A stretch of DNA of 64,000 nucleotides from Myxococcales bacterium (GTDB lineage Bacteria > Myxococcota_A > Polyangia > Polyangiales > Ga0077539): positions 62,001 to 126,000 of the forward strand of contig JAAFIF010000014.1 in assembly GCA_013298625.1 (NCBI GenBank), in the 5' to 3' direction. The first letter of the stretch is position 1. Every line of letters starts with the position of its first letter. The translations under genes were made by a program, and so were the position numbers. The notes under the pieces were generated by a model. It searched no databases. It had not been told where the DNA came from and saw nothing but the letters and a program-made list of their open reading frames with translations. This document shows, piece by piece, positions 1 through 8,675 of the stretch.

Positions 1-1
1 G

Positions 2-952
2 CTGCAGCACGTCGTGCGCTTCGGCGTGCTCGAAGCGATGCGCTTGCCCAAGGTGCTCTGGGGCGGCGGCGAGGCGGCGCAGGGCGTCTTCGACGTGCGG
101 CCGCTGATCGAGCTCGTGACCAAAGAGGTGCCGTGGCGCGCGATCGGAAGGGCGATTTCGCGTGGATATTTGCGGGCGCTCGCGGTGAGCGCGACCGAGA
201 TCGCCACGGGCCGCACGGCCGTGTTCATGGACGCGCACCCGGACATGGCGCTGCCGACGCAGCTCGGGCCGCGTTCGCACGTCGTCCCTGGGCCGATCGG
301 GCCGCAGCACGCGCTGGCGAGCGCGGCGATCCCGCTGGTGTTTCCGCCGGTGCGGCTCGGGTCGATGTTGTACTGCGACGGCGGGCTGCGACAGAACACG
401 CCGATGGCGCCCGCGCTGCACGTCGGCGCGTCGAAGCTGCTCGTGATCGGGCTCTCCCGTGAGGTGAAGGGCAGCGCTGTCCCCGAAGGAAAGCTCCCCT
501 CCAACAAAGCCCCCGGCGCCCCCTTTCTGCTGGGCAAAGTGCTCAACGCGTTCTTGCTCGACCACGTCGAGTCCGACCTCGAGCTGCTCGATCGGATCAA
601 CGAGCTCATCGACGTCGGCCGCTCGGTGTACGGCCAGGACTTCGCCGATCAGCTCTCGCGCGAGGCCGAGCGCCGCGGCGCGCGGCGGTACAAGCCCATC
701 CAGACGCTCGTGGTGAGGCCCAGCGAAGACATCGGCCGCATCGCCGCAGACCACGTTCGCCGCGGTCGCATCTCGGGCCCGCTCATCACCCGCAAGGTCC
801 TCGCGATGCTCGAGTCCGGCGTCAACGACGAGGCCGACCTCGCTAGCTATCTGCTCTTCGACGGAGCGTTTTGCCGACGCTTGATCGAGCTCGGCCGGGC
901 CGACGCGCACGCGCGCAGACACGAGCTCGCGAGCTTCTTCGAAGAGCCGTAG
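2..952 (+). CDS. Patatin-like phospholipase, 5'-truncated by window edge
   Basis: The frame is open to the left edge, so 316 codons of C-terminal part are visible and the true start lies outside. The segment ASAAIPLVFPPV followed by YCDGGLRQNTPMAPAL is the classic patatin C-terminal half, in which the Asp of DGG is the second member of the Ser-Asp catalytic dyad. The GxSxG nucleophile elbow would lie upstream of the window. Family members are lipid acyl hydrolases, often membrane-associated. The C-terminal ~150 residues (charged and helical) are not part of the core fold. It converges on a minus-strand lipoprotein whose stop is 14 bases away. Substrate is unknown. Confidence 0.85.
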   Translation: MQHVVRFGVLEAMRLPKVLWGGGEAAQGVFDVRPLIELVTKEVPWRAIGRAISRGYLRALAVSATEIATGRTAVFMDAHPDMALPTQLGPRSHVVPGPIGPQHALASAAIPLVFPPVRLGSMLYCDGGLRQNTPMAPALHVGASKLLVIGLSREVKGSAVPEGKLPSNKAPGAPFLLGKVLNAFLLDHVESDLELLDRINELIDVGRSVYGQDFADQLSREAERRGARRYKPIQTLVVRPSEDIGRIAADHVRRGRISGPLITRKVLAMLESGVNDEADLASYLLFDGAFCRRLIELGRADAHARRHELASFFEEP

Positions 953-965
953 AATCCCTGCGAAT

Positions 966-2099
966 TTACTCGCGGATCCACACTGTCGCGTGGCTGCGGA
1001 TCGTGCGGTCGTCCGGCCAGTTGTAGCGCGCGACGCTGCCCGCCGAGAACGTGAGCCCTGCTTCGCCGTTGGCGTGGCGCGCTCCGACGCCCACCCACGA
1101 GTCGTGCGTGTCGCAATCGTTGATGAGGTTCTCGTTGCCGATCGCGCCGATTCGCACGCGCGCCGCGTCTCCGTCGTTGCCGCGAACGTTGAAGCCCACG
1201 CGACGACAGCGGTCTTGGAGGCGCGCGTCGGGGACGGAGCCCAGCCAGTCGTCCACGCGAAACGCACCGCCGTACGCGTTGTTGCCGCCCATGAACAGCG
1301 CGCGCAGCGACGGGATCGGCGTCGCGGTGCCTGCCACGAGCGAGCCGACGACCGAGCGCGTCGTGCCCCCCGTGGTCATCTCGACCAACACTTGCCGCAG
1401 CGGGTGCGCGAAGAACCCGCGCGATTTGGTCTCGCGCTGGTCTCGCTCGACGTTTTGCTCGAGGTACGTCTCGGCGTTGGTCCACAGCGCAGATTCGTAC
1501 GAGAAGCGCTGCGGCGTCGGGCCGCCCGCCTCGGTTCCGTTGGCCTTGAGCACCATGGTCCAGCGCGAGCCCATGCCGAACTGCTGGCAATACGCGCAGA
1601 ACGGCGTCCCCCCGATGGTGAGCACGTGAAGCCCGTCGCTGGTCGCCTCGACGCACGTCACGATCGAGTCGAGGATCGGTCGACACAGCCCGTCGCCGCA
1701 GTCCGCTGTGCGCGGCCCGCACCCCGCGTCTCGCGCGGCGTCTCCCGCTTCGCCGCCCTCTGCGACCACGTCGCTCGATGCCTCGCTCGCCGCGTCGCGC
1801 GCGTCCGAGCTCTCGCTCGCGTCCGCCGCGTCTGCCGCGTCCGTCGCGTCCATGCTCGGGACGTCGTCCATCGCGACGTCTGCCATCACCACGTCGTCGC
1901 GACCATCGTCGCGCGCGTCGTCGATGATCGCCACGTCGTCGCGATCATCCACGGCGCTGTCCTCGCGCTCGTCGATCGCGTCCTGCTCCTCGCCGCGCTC
2001 AGCCAGCGCGCCGTCGTCGGGGCGCGGACGCGCGTGAGGCAACGTGCATGCGCCGAGCACGAGCGCGAGAACTGCGAGCGAAGAGCGAGGAATCGACAC
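966..2099 (-). CDS. Lipoprotein with Asp-rich linker and fibrinogen/intelectin-like domain
   Basis: The protein has 377 residues and a GTG start. The lipobox LALVLGAC gives a lipid-anchored Cys near residue 18. Residues ~25-125 are an Asp/Ala/Ser-rich linker with almost no hydrophobic residues. From ~135 a folded domain carries CAYCQQFGMGSRWTMVLKA and FSYESALWTN, which resemble the GGWTLV core and the aromatic/Trp region of fibrinogen-related and intelectin-like domains. It ends near DSWVGVG. The function is probably ligand (glycan) binding at the cell surface, by analogy with eukaryotic FReD proteins; this is inference. It is a paralogue of the gene directly upstream on the same strand (71-bp gap), with which it shares RIGAIGNE..D.HDSWVGVG. 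Start choice: GAAGG lies ~10 bases upstream. Confidence 0.75.
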   Translation of the reverse strand: MSIPRSSLAVLALVLGACTLPHARPRPDDGALAERGEEQDAIDEREDSAVDDRDDVAIIDDARDDGRDDVVMADVAMDDVPSMDATDAADAADASESSDARDAASEASSDVVAEGGEAGDAARDAGCGPRTADCGDGLCRPILDSIVTCVEATSDGLHVLTIGGTPFCAYCQQFGMGSRWTMVLKANGTEAGGPTPQRFSYESALWTNAETYLEQNVERDQRETKSRGFFAHPLRQVLVEMTTGGTTRSVVGSLVAGTATPIPSLRALFMGGNNAYGGAFRVDDWLGSVPDARLQDRCRRVGFNVRGNDGDAARVRIGAIGNENLINDCDTHDSWVGVGARHANGEAGLTFSAGSVARYNWPDDRTIRSHATVWIRE

Positions 2100-2170
2100 G
2101 GCGCGTCAACCTTCGCAAACCTTTATGAACCGTCCGAGTGACGTTCGTCAACGCGCGAGTGTCCAGCGCG

Positions 2171-3337
2171 TCAGCGAACCCAGATGAACACCCACGACGG
2201 CGTGCGGCGCTCTTCGTTGTCGATGATCGAGGACGGATCGTTCGGGTGCCGGTTGCCCGCGACCTGCGTCGCGCCGCCAAGCGACGGCGGGTTGCCACCA
2301 ACGCCGATCCACGAGTCGCAGCTGTCGCAGTTCATCTCGTTGTTGCCGAGGATGCCGATGCGAACCTTGTGTGCGCCACCACCACCGCCTCCCACGTTGT
2401 TGAACGCGACGCGGTTGCAGTTGGGCTGCAGCTGCACATCGAAGAACACGGCGACGGTCGGAAGCAATCCGGTCCAGTTGCCACGCGTCGTTCCTGTGAT
2501 GAGCTGGTTGTCGCTCCCGTTGAGCACGTCGTTGAGCGGGCGTCCGCCCGAGTCGTGCGCGAACGTGATCGTGCGCGACGTCCATGGGCCCAAGCCGACC
2601 CCGCTCTCATCCGTCTGAAAATCGAGCCGCATCGAGGTAAATGACAGCTCCGAGAACCCGCGAAACTTCGCGCTCGCGCGAGCGTTGTCCGTTGACGGCT
2701 CGTTGAGGACGCTGCCGTCCGTCCAGCGGTTGTTGTTGTACTCCCACGCCATCTGCGCCGGTTCGACCTTGGCGATCAACGTCCACGGGCCGCCCGTCGT
2801 CGTGAAGTCGCAGCGCGCTTGCCACGTTCGATCGAGCATCGGCCGGTAGTACAGCGTCTGCACTTCGGCCCCGCGCGACGACATCGCAATGTCCGCGCAA
2901 CGCACAGGCCGAAGCCCGCCGTCTGCGACCACGCCCGTGTCCACCAGCACACCGCTGTCCACGATGACGCCTGTGTCGACGATGACGCCTGTGTCGACGA
3001 TGACGCCCGTGTCCACGATGACGCCCGTGTCCATGATGACACCCGCGTCGCGCACGTCCGCGCCCGCTTCGATCGTCGGCTCGACGCCGCTGTCCGTGAC
3101 GTCCATCGACACGACGTCGATCGGCGTGACCACGTCGGGGGTGTCCATCGCGACGTCGTCGATCACGTCGGGACCGACGCTCGCCTCGCGGTCCGCCGCC
3201 ACGATGTCGCTGCGATCCGCGCTGGCGTCGTCAGCGACCGGCGCCGCTGCGTGCGGCAACGAGCAGCCCGTCGCGGCCATCGCCACGAGCACCAACGAGA
3301 GCGACGAACGCGATGATTCACTGACTCGTGAGCGCAC
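2171..3337 (-). CDS. Lipoprotein with minisatellite linker and fibrinogen/intelectin-like domain
   Basis: The protein has 388 residues with a GTG start preceded by a good GGAGG at 8-9 bases. The signal peptide ends in MAATGC, giving a lipidated Cys near residue 25. Residues ~30-140 are an Asp-rich linker containing six near-identical DTGVIV repeats encoded by an 18-bp tandem repeat. The C-terminal ~240 residues contain GGPWTLIAKVEP, WEYNNNRWTDGS and RIGILGNNEMNCDSCDSWIGVGG, a divergent fibrinogen-like fold. It is a paralogue of the downstream lipoprotein and probably cotranscribed with it. The two lie 91 bp downstream of the NFACT gene. The likely site is the outer membrane surface. The ligand is unknown. 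Confidence 0.75.
   Translation of the reverse strand: MRSRVSESSRSSLSLVLVAMAATGCSLPHAAAPVADDASADRSDIVAADREASVGPDVIDDVAMDTPDVVTPIDVVSMDVTDSGVEPTIEAGADVRDAGVIMDTGVIVDTGVIVDTGVIVDTGVIVDSGVLVDTGVVADGGLRPVRCADIAMSSRGAEVQTLYYRPMLDRTWQARCDFTTTGGPWTLIAKVEPAQMAWEYNNNRWTDGSVLNEPSTDNARASAKFRGFSELSFTSMRLDFQTDESGVGLGPWTSRTITFAHDSGGRPLNDVLNGSDNQLITGTTRGNWTGLLPTVAVFFDVQLQPNCNRVAFNNVGGGGGGAHKVRIGILGNNEMNCDSCDSWIGVGGNPPSLGGATQVAGNRHPNDPSSIIDNEERRTPSWVFIWVR
2939..3046. repeat. 18-bp in-frame tandem repeat, six units
   Basis: Six consecutive 18-bp units differ from each other at 1-5 positions, the middle four being nearly identical. They encode D-T/S-G-V-I/L/V-V in the linker of the fibrinogen-like lipoprotein. 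Unit length is a multiple of three, so copy-number change would alter linker length without breaking the frame. Confidence 0.9.
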
Positions 3338-3428
3338 GGCGAGACCTCCAACCGACGAAGCAATCGAGCGCGAAGAGCGAGAGATTCTGCCACACGGACG
3401 GTGTGGTCGCGCCGAGCAATCTGCGCGG

Positions 3429-4838
3429 TCACTCTTCGCGCGTCGCGAGCAGGCGCTCGACGCGCTCGGGCTCGAGGCGAAGGACGAGCACCTTCTCGTG
3501 GTCGTAGGTGACCGCGCCCACCGCGCTTCCCTTCGGCTTTCGAACGTAGCGCCGAAGGACGTAGGTGATTTCGCACACGGATTCTCCGCGCACGTCGCTG
3601 AAGTGCGCGGCGAGCGTCGCGGCGTCGACGAGCTGCTCGCTCGGGCACGTCTGCCCCTTGTCGAGCGGAACGATCACGTGCGCGCCCGTGCGCTCCTTCG
3701 CGTGCAACCACAGGTCGTGCGGACGCGCGAACTCCGTCGTCAGCGCGTCGTTGTCCGCGCCGCCTCGGCCCACCAAGATCCTCTTGCCGCGCTCGTCGCG
3801 AAAGACCAGGTACGGCAGCCTGCGCTCGGCGCGCGCCTTCTTCGCGCTCGCTCCCGTCGGGGTGGCGCTCGCGTCGGTGAGCTTTGCGCCCAACGATCGC
3901 GCGCGGGTGATGAGCGCGGTCCACTCGGTGTTGGCTGCGGGGTTCGCCGCGGCGACCTCGGCTTCGAGCGCGCGCAGCAGCTCGGCCCGCGCCTCGCACT
4001 CGGCCAGCCTGCGAGTCATCACAGCCTCGCCGCGCTGATACCGTCGCGCCTTCGCGAAGAACGTCTCGGCCTGAGCCTTCGCCGGCTTCGCTGGGTCGAG
4101 CGCGACCTCGAGGGTCCCGCCCTCTTCCCAGTCATCGAGCGTCGCGCGCTTGGTCCCGCGCGGGACCTTCGCCCCCTGCGCGAGCAGCAAGCGCCCGATC
4201 TTCTGCAGTCGCTCGACGCTCTCGAGCCGCGCGAGGTCGCCCTTGACGGCCTCGGCGCGGCGCTCGGTCGCCGTTCGCGCCGTGCGCACCGCGCGGGCGA
4301 GCTCGATCTTCGCGCGGTCGAACCCCTTGCGGTCGCTCTGTTCGACCAGCAAATCACCGCGCGATTCGACCTCGCGCGGATCGCCCCATTCGGGCTCGAC
4401 CGCGGCGCTCTGCGAGGGCGGGTGCCTCGCGATGAGCCTGCCGTCCGCGGCGTACACCTGCGCGCCGCCCTTGCGGCCGGGCCACAGGGCGAGCCGCGAG
4501 CTCACCTGCTCGTTGCCAAACGAGAGCCAGAGCGCTCCGTCTTCGATCGAGACCGCACGCACGCGATGGTCGACCACGTGCGCGCGCAGCGCTGCCACGA
4601 GCGGGCGCGATGCGTCGTCGCGAACGCGCGCGACGCGCTCTCCGACGCCGACGCCCCACACCGAAGGCCCGACGCCCGCGACGAGCACGCGTCGGCCGCG
4701 GTCGTAGAGGCTGAGCTCGATCAGACCAGTGGATTCGCAGACGAACACGCGGTCGACCCGCGCGCCGACCAACGCTTCGAGCGCGCGCTGCGTGCGCTCT
4801 ACGTCGCCGCTCGCTCGCTCGTCGCGCTCATCCGTCAT
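3429..4838 (-). CDS. NFACT-family protein (RqcH/Tae2/FbpA-like)
   Basis: The protein has 469 residues. Its ATG overlaps the stop of the upstream gene (ATGA), which fixes the start. The C-terminal ~140 residues are a clear NFACT-R (DUF814) domain with LPYLVFRDERGKRILVGRG, HDLWLHAKERTGAHVIVP and the basic YVRKPKG segment. A long charged coiled coil occupies ~200-330. The N-terminal ~130 residues are short for NFACT-N. The family's conserved Asp-Arg pair seems to be represented by VVDHRV, with an intervening His. RqcH homologues add C-terminal alanine tails to stalled nascent chains on 50S subunits; others were described as fibronectin-binding. The compact N-terminus leaves tailing activity unproven. 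It lies at the end of a tightly packed cluster with DUF72 and GGT-like genes. Confidence 0.85.
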   Translation of the reverse strand: MTDERDERASGDVERTQRALEALVGARVDRVFVCESTGLIELSLYDRGRRVLVAGVGPSVWGVGVGERVARVRDDASRPLVAALRAHVVDHRVRAVSIEDGALWLSFGNEQVSSRLALWPGRKGGAQVYAADGRLIARHPPSQSAAVEPEWGDPREVESRGDLLVEQSDRKGFDRAKIELARAVRTARTATERRAEAVKGDLARLESVERLQKIGRLLLAQGAKVPRGTKRATLDDWEEGGTLEVALDPAKPAKAQAETFFAKARRYQRGEAVMTRRLAECEARAELLRALEAEVAAANPAANTEWTALITRARSLGAKLTDASATPTGASAKKARAERRLPYLVFRDERGKRILVGRGGADNDALTTEFARPHDLWLHAKERTGAHVIVPLDKGQTCPSEQLVDAATLAAHFSDVRGESVCEITYVLRRYVRKPKGSAVGAVTYDHEKVLVLRLEPERVERLLATREE

Positions 4839-5884
4839 CGCGAGATGGACTCTTCGATCACGCGCAGCTCTTCGCCTGCGTCGCGCACGAGCCAGTACGT
4901 CGTCGCGCGCACCGACCCGAGCTCGGGCGGAGGAACCGACTGCCCCGTGACCGCCGCGATCCGCCGCGCGACGAGCTCGTCTCGCGCAGACTCGAGCGCT
5001 CCTTCGCCTGCCACCGCAGCGCCGGCCCACACGCGCGCCTCGGCGCGCACGGTCACCACCGGAACAGCCATCGGGATCCTCGTCCCCGCCGCCCGTCGCG
5101 TCACGCCCTTGGTCGGCGCGTTGTTGAGCGCTGCCCCCGAGATCGCGTACGGCGTCTCGAGCAGACAGGCTTCGGGCGCGATCGCCCACGACGCCGTCGC
5201 GATCACCCCGTGCATGTCCGCCGCGATCGCGACGCCCACCGGCGTGCTCGGCGGCGACGGCGGCGCAAACCGCGGCGGAACCGCGGGAGCCACCATCAAC
5301 AGCTCGTTGCCGCCCATCCCGCGCGGCATCAGCTCGGTGACCGGCGCGGGCGTGCTCACCAGATCATCGCGGCTCAGCACGCCGTTGACCGGCGTCCCTG
5401 CGGCCTCGAGCAGCGCCTGCGAGATCCCGAGCTTCGCGAGCCACTGCGGGCCGTGCCGATGAATCGCCTCGAGCAGGGGCAGCCGCGCCTTCGCGAGCGG
5501 GTCTTCGGTCCCGTCCTTGATCGCGTCCGTCGCCGCGCGCGCCACCTTGGCGATCGCGATCGTGCCGAAGCGATTGTGCGCGGTGAGCACCCCTTCGACG
5601 AGCCCTGGCGCCGCGATCGAGTCGCGCACCGGCGGCTCGTCCGGAGCGCTGCGTCGCTGCATGCGAATGCCCGGCGCGCGCGCCCGCCCGTCGACCGAGT
5701 ACGCGCCCACCCCGAGGCCCGCGACGGTGATGACCGCGCTGCCGAGCAGCGACGCAGGCGAGCCGATGGTCGCCCCGGCGAGCAGCGCCGAGAGCACCGC
5801 GTCCACCGCGTTGCCGCCGAGCGAGAGCGCCGCGTTGCCTGCGTTTTGCGCGATGGCGTCACTCGAGACGAGCAGGTTGCGCAT
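4835..5884 (-). CDS. Gamma-glutamyltransferase-like protein, probably inactive
   Basis: The protein has 349 residues, much shorter than GGT (~560). Its start overlaps the DUF72 stop and its stop overlaps the NFACT start. GGNAVDAVLSALLAG near residue 23 matches the GGT N-terminal GGNAVDA motif. SIAAPGLVEGVLTAHNRFG near 90 matches the GGT VPG region. AADMHGVIATASWAI, ALNNAP and AGTRIPMAVP follow the order of the small subunit. The autoprocessing segment (T-T-H-x-S-V-x-D in true GGTs) is not recognisable. By my alignment the nucleophile Thr position is occupied by Val in VGVAIAAD. There is no signal peptide. I infer a cytoplasmic pseudoenzyme or binding protein of the Ntn-hydrolase fold. A cryptic activity cannot be excluded. 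Confidence 0.65.
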   Translation of the reverse strand: MRNLLVSSDAIAQNAGNAALSLGGNAVDAVLSALLAGATIGSPASLLGSAVITVAGLGVGAYSVDGRARAPGIRMQRRSAPDEPPVRDSIAAPGLVEGVLTAHNRFGTIAIAKVARAATDAIKDGTEDPLAKARLPLLEAIHRHGPQWLAKLGISQALLEAAGTPVNGVLSRDDLVSTPAPVTELMPRGMGGNELLMVAPAVPPRFAPPSPPSTPVGVAIAADMHGVIATASWAIAPEACLLETPYAISGAALNNAPTKGVTRRAAGTRIPMAVPVVTVRAEARVWAGAAVAGEGALESARDELVARRIAAVTGQSVPPPELGSVRATTYWLVRDAGEELRVIEESISR

Positions 5885-6726
5885 CAGCCCTCGTCCTCGT
5901 CGTCGCCGTCGTCTTCGTCGTCGTCAGCGTCGTCGTCCTCGTCGTCGCCGTCTTCGAAGTCGTCCTCTTCGTCTTCGCCGTCGAGCTCGTCGCCGTCTTC
6001 GTCGCCCTCTTCGTCTTCGTACTCGTCGTCCTCGTCATCGTCGGCCGACGAGTACGCGGGCGCGGCGGTGCCCTTGGCCAGCGCGTCGAGCTTGGTCGCC
6101 TCGTTGAACGCCGTGGGCGTCGCGAAGATCACCCAGGCCTCTTCGCACTCGGCGAGCTTCTCGGCGATGTCTTCGAGCTTTCCGTCGTTGTAGCGGTTGT
6201 CCACGCCGAGGCCGCGGAGCCGGGCGTACACGTGGGACTCGCCCGAGACGTCGTCGCGCAGCGGGTCGGCACACACAATCAAGTTCTCGATGTCGTCGGT
6301 GACCTCGAGCGCGGCCTCGCGCTCCCACACACCGGTGGGCTCCCACACGATCACGCGGGCCATTTTGCAGAGCCGATCGCGGCAGAGCGTGATCCAACGC
6401 TCGAGCGCGGCGGTGCCCGGACGCAGCGAGAGCGGCGTGCGAAACACGATCACATCCGGCTTGAGCGCGCTGACCGCGTTCTGCAGGCGGTCGACCTCGG
6501 CGCGCGTGTGCGCCGCGTCGCGCAGCGGCGCTTCTTCGCTGCCGAACAGCGTCGAGGGGGCGATGGCAGCGAGCAAGAAGTCGTCGCCCACTTCGGCGCG
6601 GAGCTTCTGCAGTCGCTTGGGAGGAGGCAGCGGCGAGCGCAGCTCGAGCTCGACGAGGTTGAGGCGGGCCTTGTAGCGGTCGCGGGGGCGGTCGAAATTC
6701 GCCGTTCCGACGTGGATGACAGTCAT
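5884..6726 (-). CDS. DUF72 family protein with extreme acidic tail
   Basis: The protein has 280 residues. The N-terminal ~220 residues resemble DUF72 (TIM-barrel-like): HVGTANF at the start, PPPKRLQKLRAEVGDDFLLA, an internal VIVFRTPLSLRPG and a C-terminal YARLRGLGVDNRYNDGKLEDIAEKL. The last ~55 residues are almost purely Asp/Glu with a few Gly and Tyr, an unusual tail for this family that may act as a low-complexity or nucleic-acid-mimic extension (inference). DUF72 has no established biochemical function. The gene follows the kinase gene by 37 bases, and its stop shares a base with the next ATG (TGATG), implying translational coupling. Confidence 0.8.
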   Translation of the reverse strand: MTVIHVGTANFDRPRDRYKARLNLVELELRSPLPPPKRLQKLRAEVGDDFLLAAIAPSTLFGSEEAPLRDAAHTRAEVDRLQNAVSALKPDVIVFRTPLSLRPGTAALERWITLCRDRLCKMARVIVWEPTGVWEREAALEVTDDIENLIVCADPLRDDVSGESHVYARLRGLGVDNRYNDGKLEDIAEKLAECEEAWVIFATPTAFNEATKLDALAKGTAAPAYSSADDDEDDEYEDEEGDEDGDELDGEDEEDDFEDGDDEDDDADDDEDDGDDEDEG

Positions 6727-6763
6727 AGAGGGCCGAGACCTTTCGTGCGAAATCGCCCTCGCG

Positions 6764-8674
6764 TCAACCTCCCTTCGCCAGCCCCTTGCGCATCATCGGC
6801 GTCGCGAGCGCCATCGTCGCGACCTCGCTCAGCACCATGATCAAGTGCACTTTCGAGGGAATCACCACGCACAACCCCGCTCCCACCAACGACGCCAGCC
6901 CCGCGAGCGCCATCCACCGGCCGAAGAATCCTCCGCCCGCGATCAGCGGCGCCCCGATCGCCGCCAGCGTAAACGGCGCGGCCTCGCTCGGCGTGCGCTC
7001 TTGCAACGCCGACAGCACATCGGCGATCGCCCCCGCGCCGATCGCCGTCACGATCACCACCGTCGCCGCGCGTCCGTACTGATTCGCGAAGAACTTCTCG
7101 CGCCACACGGCGATCACCACGGCCATCATGGTGAGCACCGTCGCGTCCATCGCGACGAAGCTCCAGAGCGCTCCTCGCTGGGTGTCTGGCTCGCCGATCG
7201 TGGCGATCGCCGCCAACGTCACGATGGACACGAAGGTGATGAGCGCCGCCATCGCTCGCCCCGACGCGCGCGGGTCTCGCTCGCGCTGCGCCTCGCGCCC
7301 CTCGTGTTCGAGCGCCTCGGCCTCGCGCAGCGCCTCGCGCAATCGTTGCACTCGCTCGCCCAGCGACGGGTCCCGCGGGGTGATCTCTCGCTCGATCGCC
7401 GCCGCGGCCTCGGGGTCTCTGCGCGCGATTTCGAGCTCGAACGCCGCCCGATTCGCCGTCGCCCGCGCGCGCAACAGCGTCGGGTGCGCCGCGTCGAGCT
7501 CGCTCGCGACGTCGTCGAGCACGAACCGCGCTTCGGCCAGCTTCGCCGCCACTTCGGGCCGCTTGAGCGTCGCCGCGTCCGGAACGCTCCCCCCGAGCTC
7601 CGCCAGCTGCGCCTCGACCCTGCGCACCCTCGCGAGCGCCCCGCGCTGCCGCAGAAACCGTCGCAGCTCGTCGCGCAGCGCGCTCACCGTCGGGGGCCGC
7701 GCGCCCTTGTCCGCGCTCGTCCCGCGGTTGCACAGCGCCCCGAGCTCGGGGTCCACCTCGGGGCCATACGCGACGGGGTCGCTCAGCACCGCCGAGAGCA
7801 GCGCGGCGTGCAGCGTCTCGCCCTGGTGACGGTGCGTCCCTGTCAGCGCCGCGTGCAGCGTCGCCGCGAGCAGGTACACGTCCGTGCGCGCGTCCACGTG
7901 CTCGGGGTCGCCCGAGAGCATCTCGGGGGCCATGAACGCGGGCGTCCCCACGATCGATCGAGCGCCCTCGGAGGGCTCGTCGCGCCGGTCGAGCGCGACG
8001 CCCCAGTCGAGGAGGTACGTCTCTCCGTGACGGCCGATCATCACGTTTTCGGGCTTCACGTCGCGGTGAAACACCGAGCGCTCGTGGGCGAACTCGAGCG
8101 CGTCCGCCACGCGCGCGATCACCTCGACCGTCGCCGCCGTGCGATCCCCGTAGCGCTGCTCGAGCGACACCCACATCGGGTGCGCGCGGTCCGTCGCGAG
8201 ATCTTCCAGCGAAACGCCGTCGATCCGCTTCATCACCAGCACGGCCCTGCCCTCTTCGTCCGTCCCCAGCACGTGCACCGGAACCACGTTCGGGTGCTCA
8301 AGTCCCCCCGCCGTTCGCGCCTCGCTCACCAGCGCCATCGTCGCCGCGCCCGAGTGCCCGTCCTTCACCCGCTTGATCGCCACTTCTCTTCGCAGCGATC
8401 GCTGCGTCGCGACGAACACCTCGCCCATTCCCCCTTCGCCAATCTTGCGCCCGAGCGCGAAGTCCCCCGCCCCGCCGCGCCCTTCTGTTGGCGTCAATTG
8501 CACGCCCGGCAGGCTCGAGCCCGCCTCTGCCTGCATCGTATCTTGAATACTGGTGCTCGAGTCCGCTGCGGGATGCACCGCGAGCTCGTCGCCCCGAATC
8601 GTGCGCGCCAGCTCGATCGTCCGCTGCGCGAGCCCGAGCGTCTTGGACAGCGACTCGAACTCCGCTCGCTTCAA
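6764..8674 (-). CDS. Membrane-anchored eukaryote-type Ser/Thr protein kinase
   Basis: The protein has 636 residues. The Hanks kinase domain spans ~72-330: glycine loop GEGGMGEV at 79-86, VAIKRV with the ATP-binding Lys at ~101, catalytic loop HRDVKPEN at 203-210, DWG at 223-225 in place of DFG, and GTPAFMAPE at 243-251. After a helical charged linker (~340-490) the C-terminus has several hydrophobic segments (ALITFVSIVTLAAIATIG onward). It should therefore be anchored in the inner membrane with the kinase domain cytoplasmic. It starts one base after the stop codon of the esterase lipoprotein gene. The key Lys and both Asp residues are present, so activity is expected. Substrates are unknown. 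Confidence 0.92.
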   Translation of the reverse strand: MKRAEFESLSKTLGLAQRTIELARTIRGDELAVHPAADSSTSIQDTMQAEAGSSLPGVQLTPTEGRGGAGDFALGRKIGEGGMGEVFVATQRSLRREVAIKRVKDGHSGAATMALVSEARTAGGLEHPNVVPVHVLGTDEEGRAVLVMKRIDGVSLEDLATDRAHPMWVSLEQRYGDRTAATVEVIARVADALEFAHERSVFHRDVKPENVMIGRHGETYLLDWGVALDRRDEPSEGARSIVGTPAFMAPEMLSGDPEHVDARTDVYLLAATLHAALTGTHRHQGETLHAALLSAVLSDPVAYGPEVDPELGALCNRGTSADKGARPPTVSALRDELRRFLRQRGALARVRRVEAQLAELGGSVPDAATLKRPEVAAKLAEARFVLDDVASELDAAHPTLLRARATANRAAFELEIARRDPEAAAAIEREITPRDPSLGERVQRLREALREAEALEHEGREAQRERDPRASGRAMAALITFVSIVTLAAIATIGEPDTQRGALWSFVAMDATVLTMMAVVIAVWREKFFANQYGRAATVVIVTAIGAGAIADVLSALQERTPSEAAPFTLAAIGAPLIAGGGFFGRWMALAGLASLVGAGLCVVIPSKVHLIMVLSEVATMALATPMMRKGLAKGG

Positions 8675-8675
8675 C

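Noticed and set aside
2889..5462. An 857-codon plus-strand open frame
   Set aside because: It spans three real minus-strand genes and shows no domain.
5884..6060. Possible Ser-rich protein or microsatellite on the plus strand
   Set aside because: It is the complement of the GAC/GAG-rich acidic tail of the DUF72 gene.
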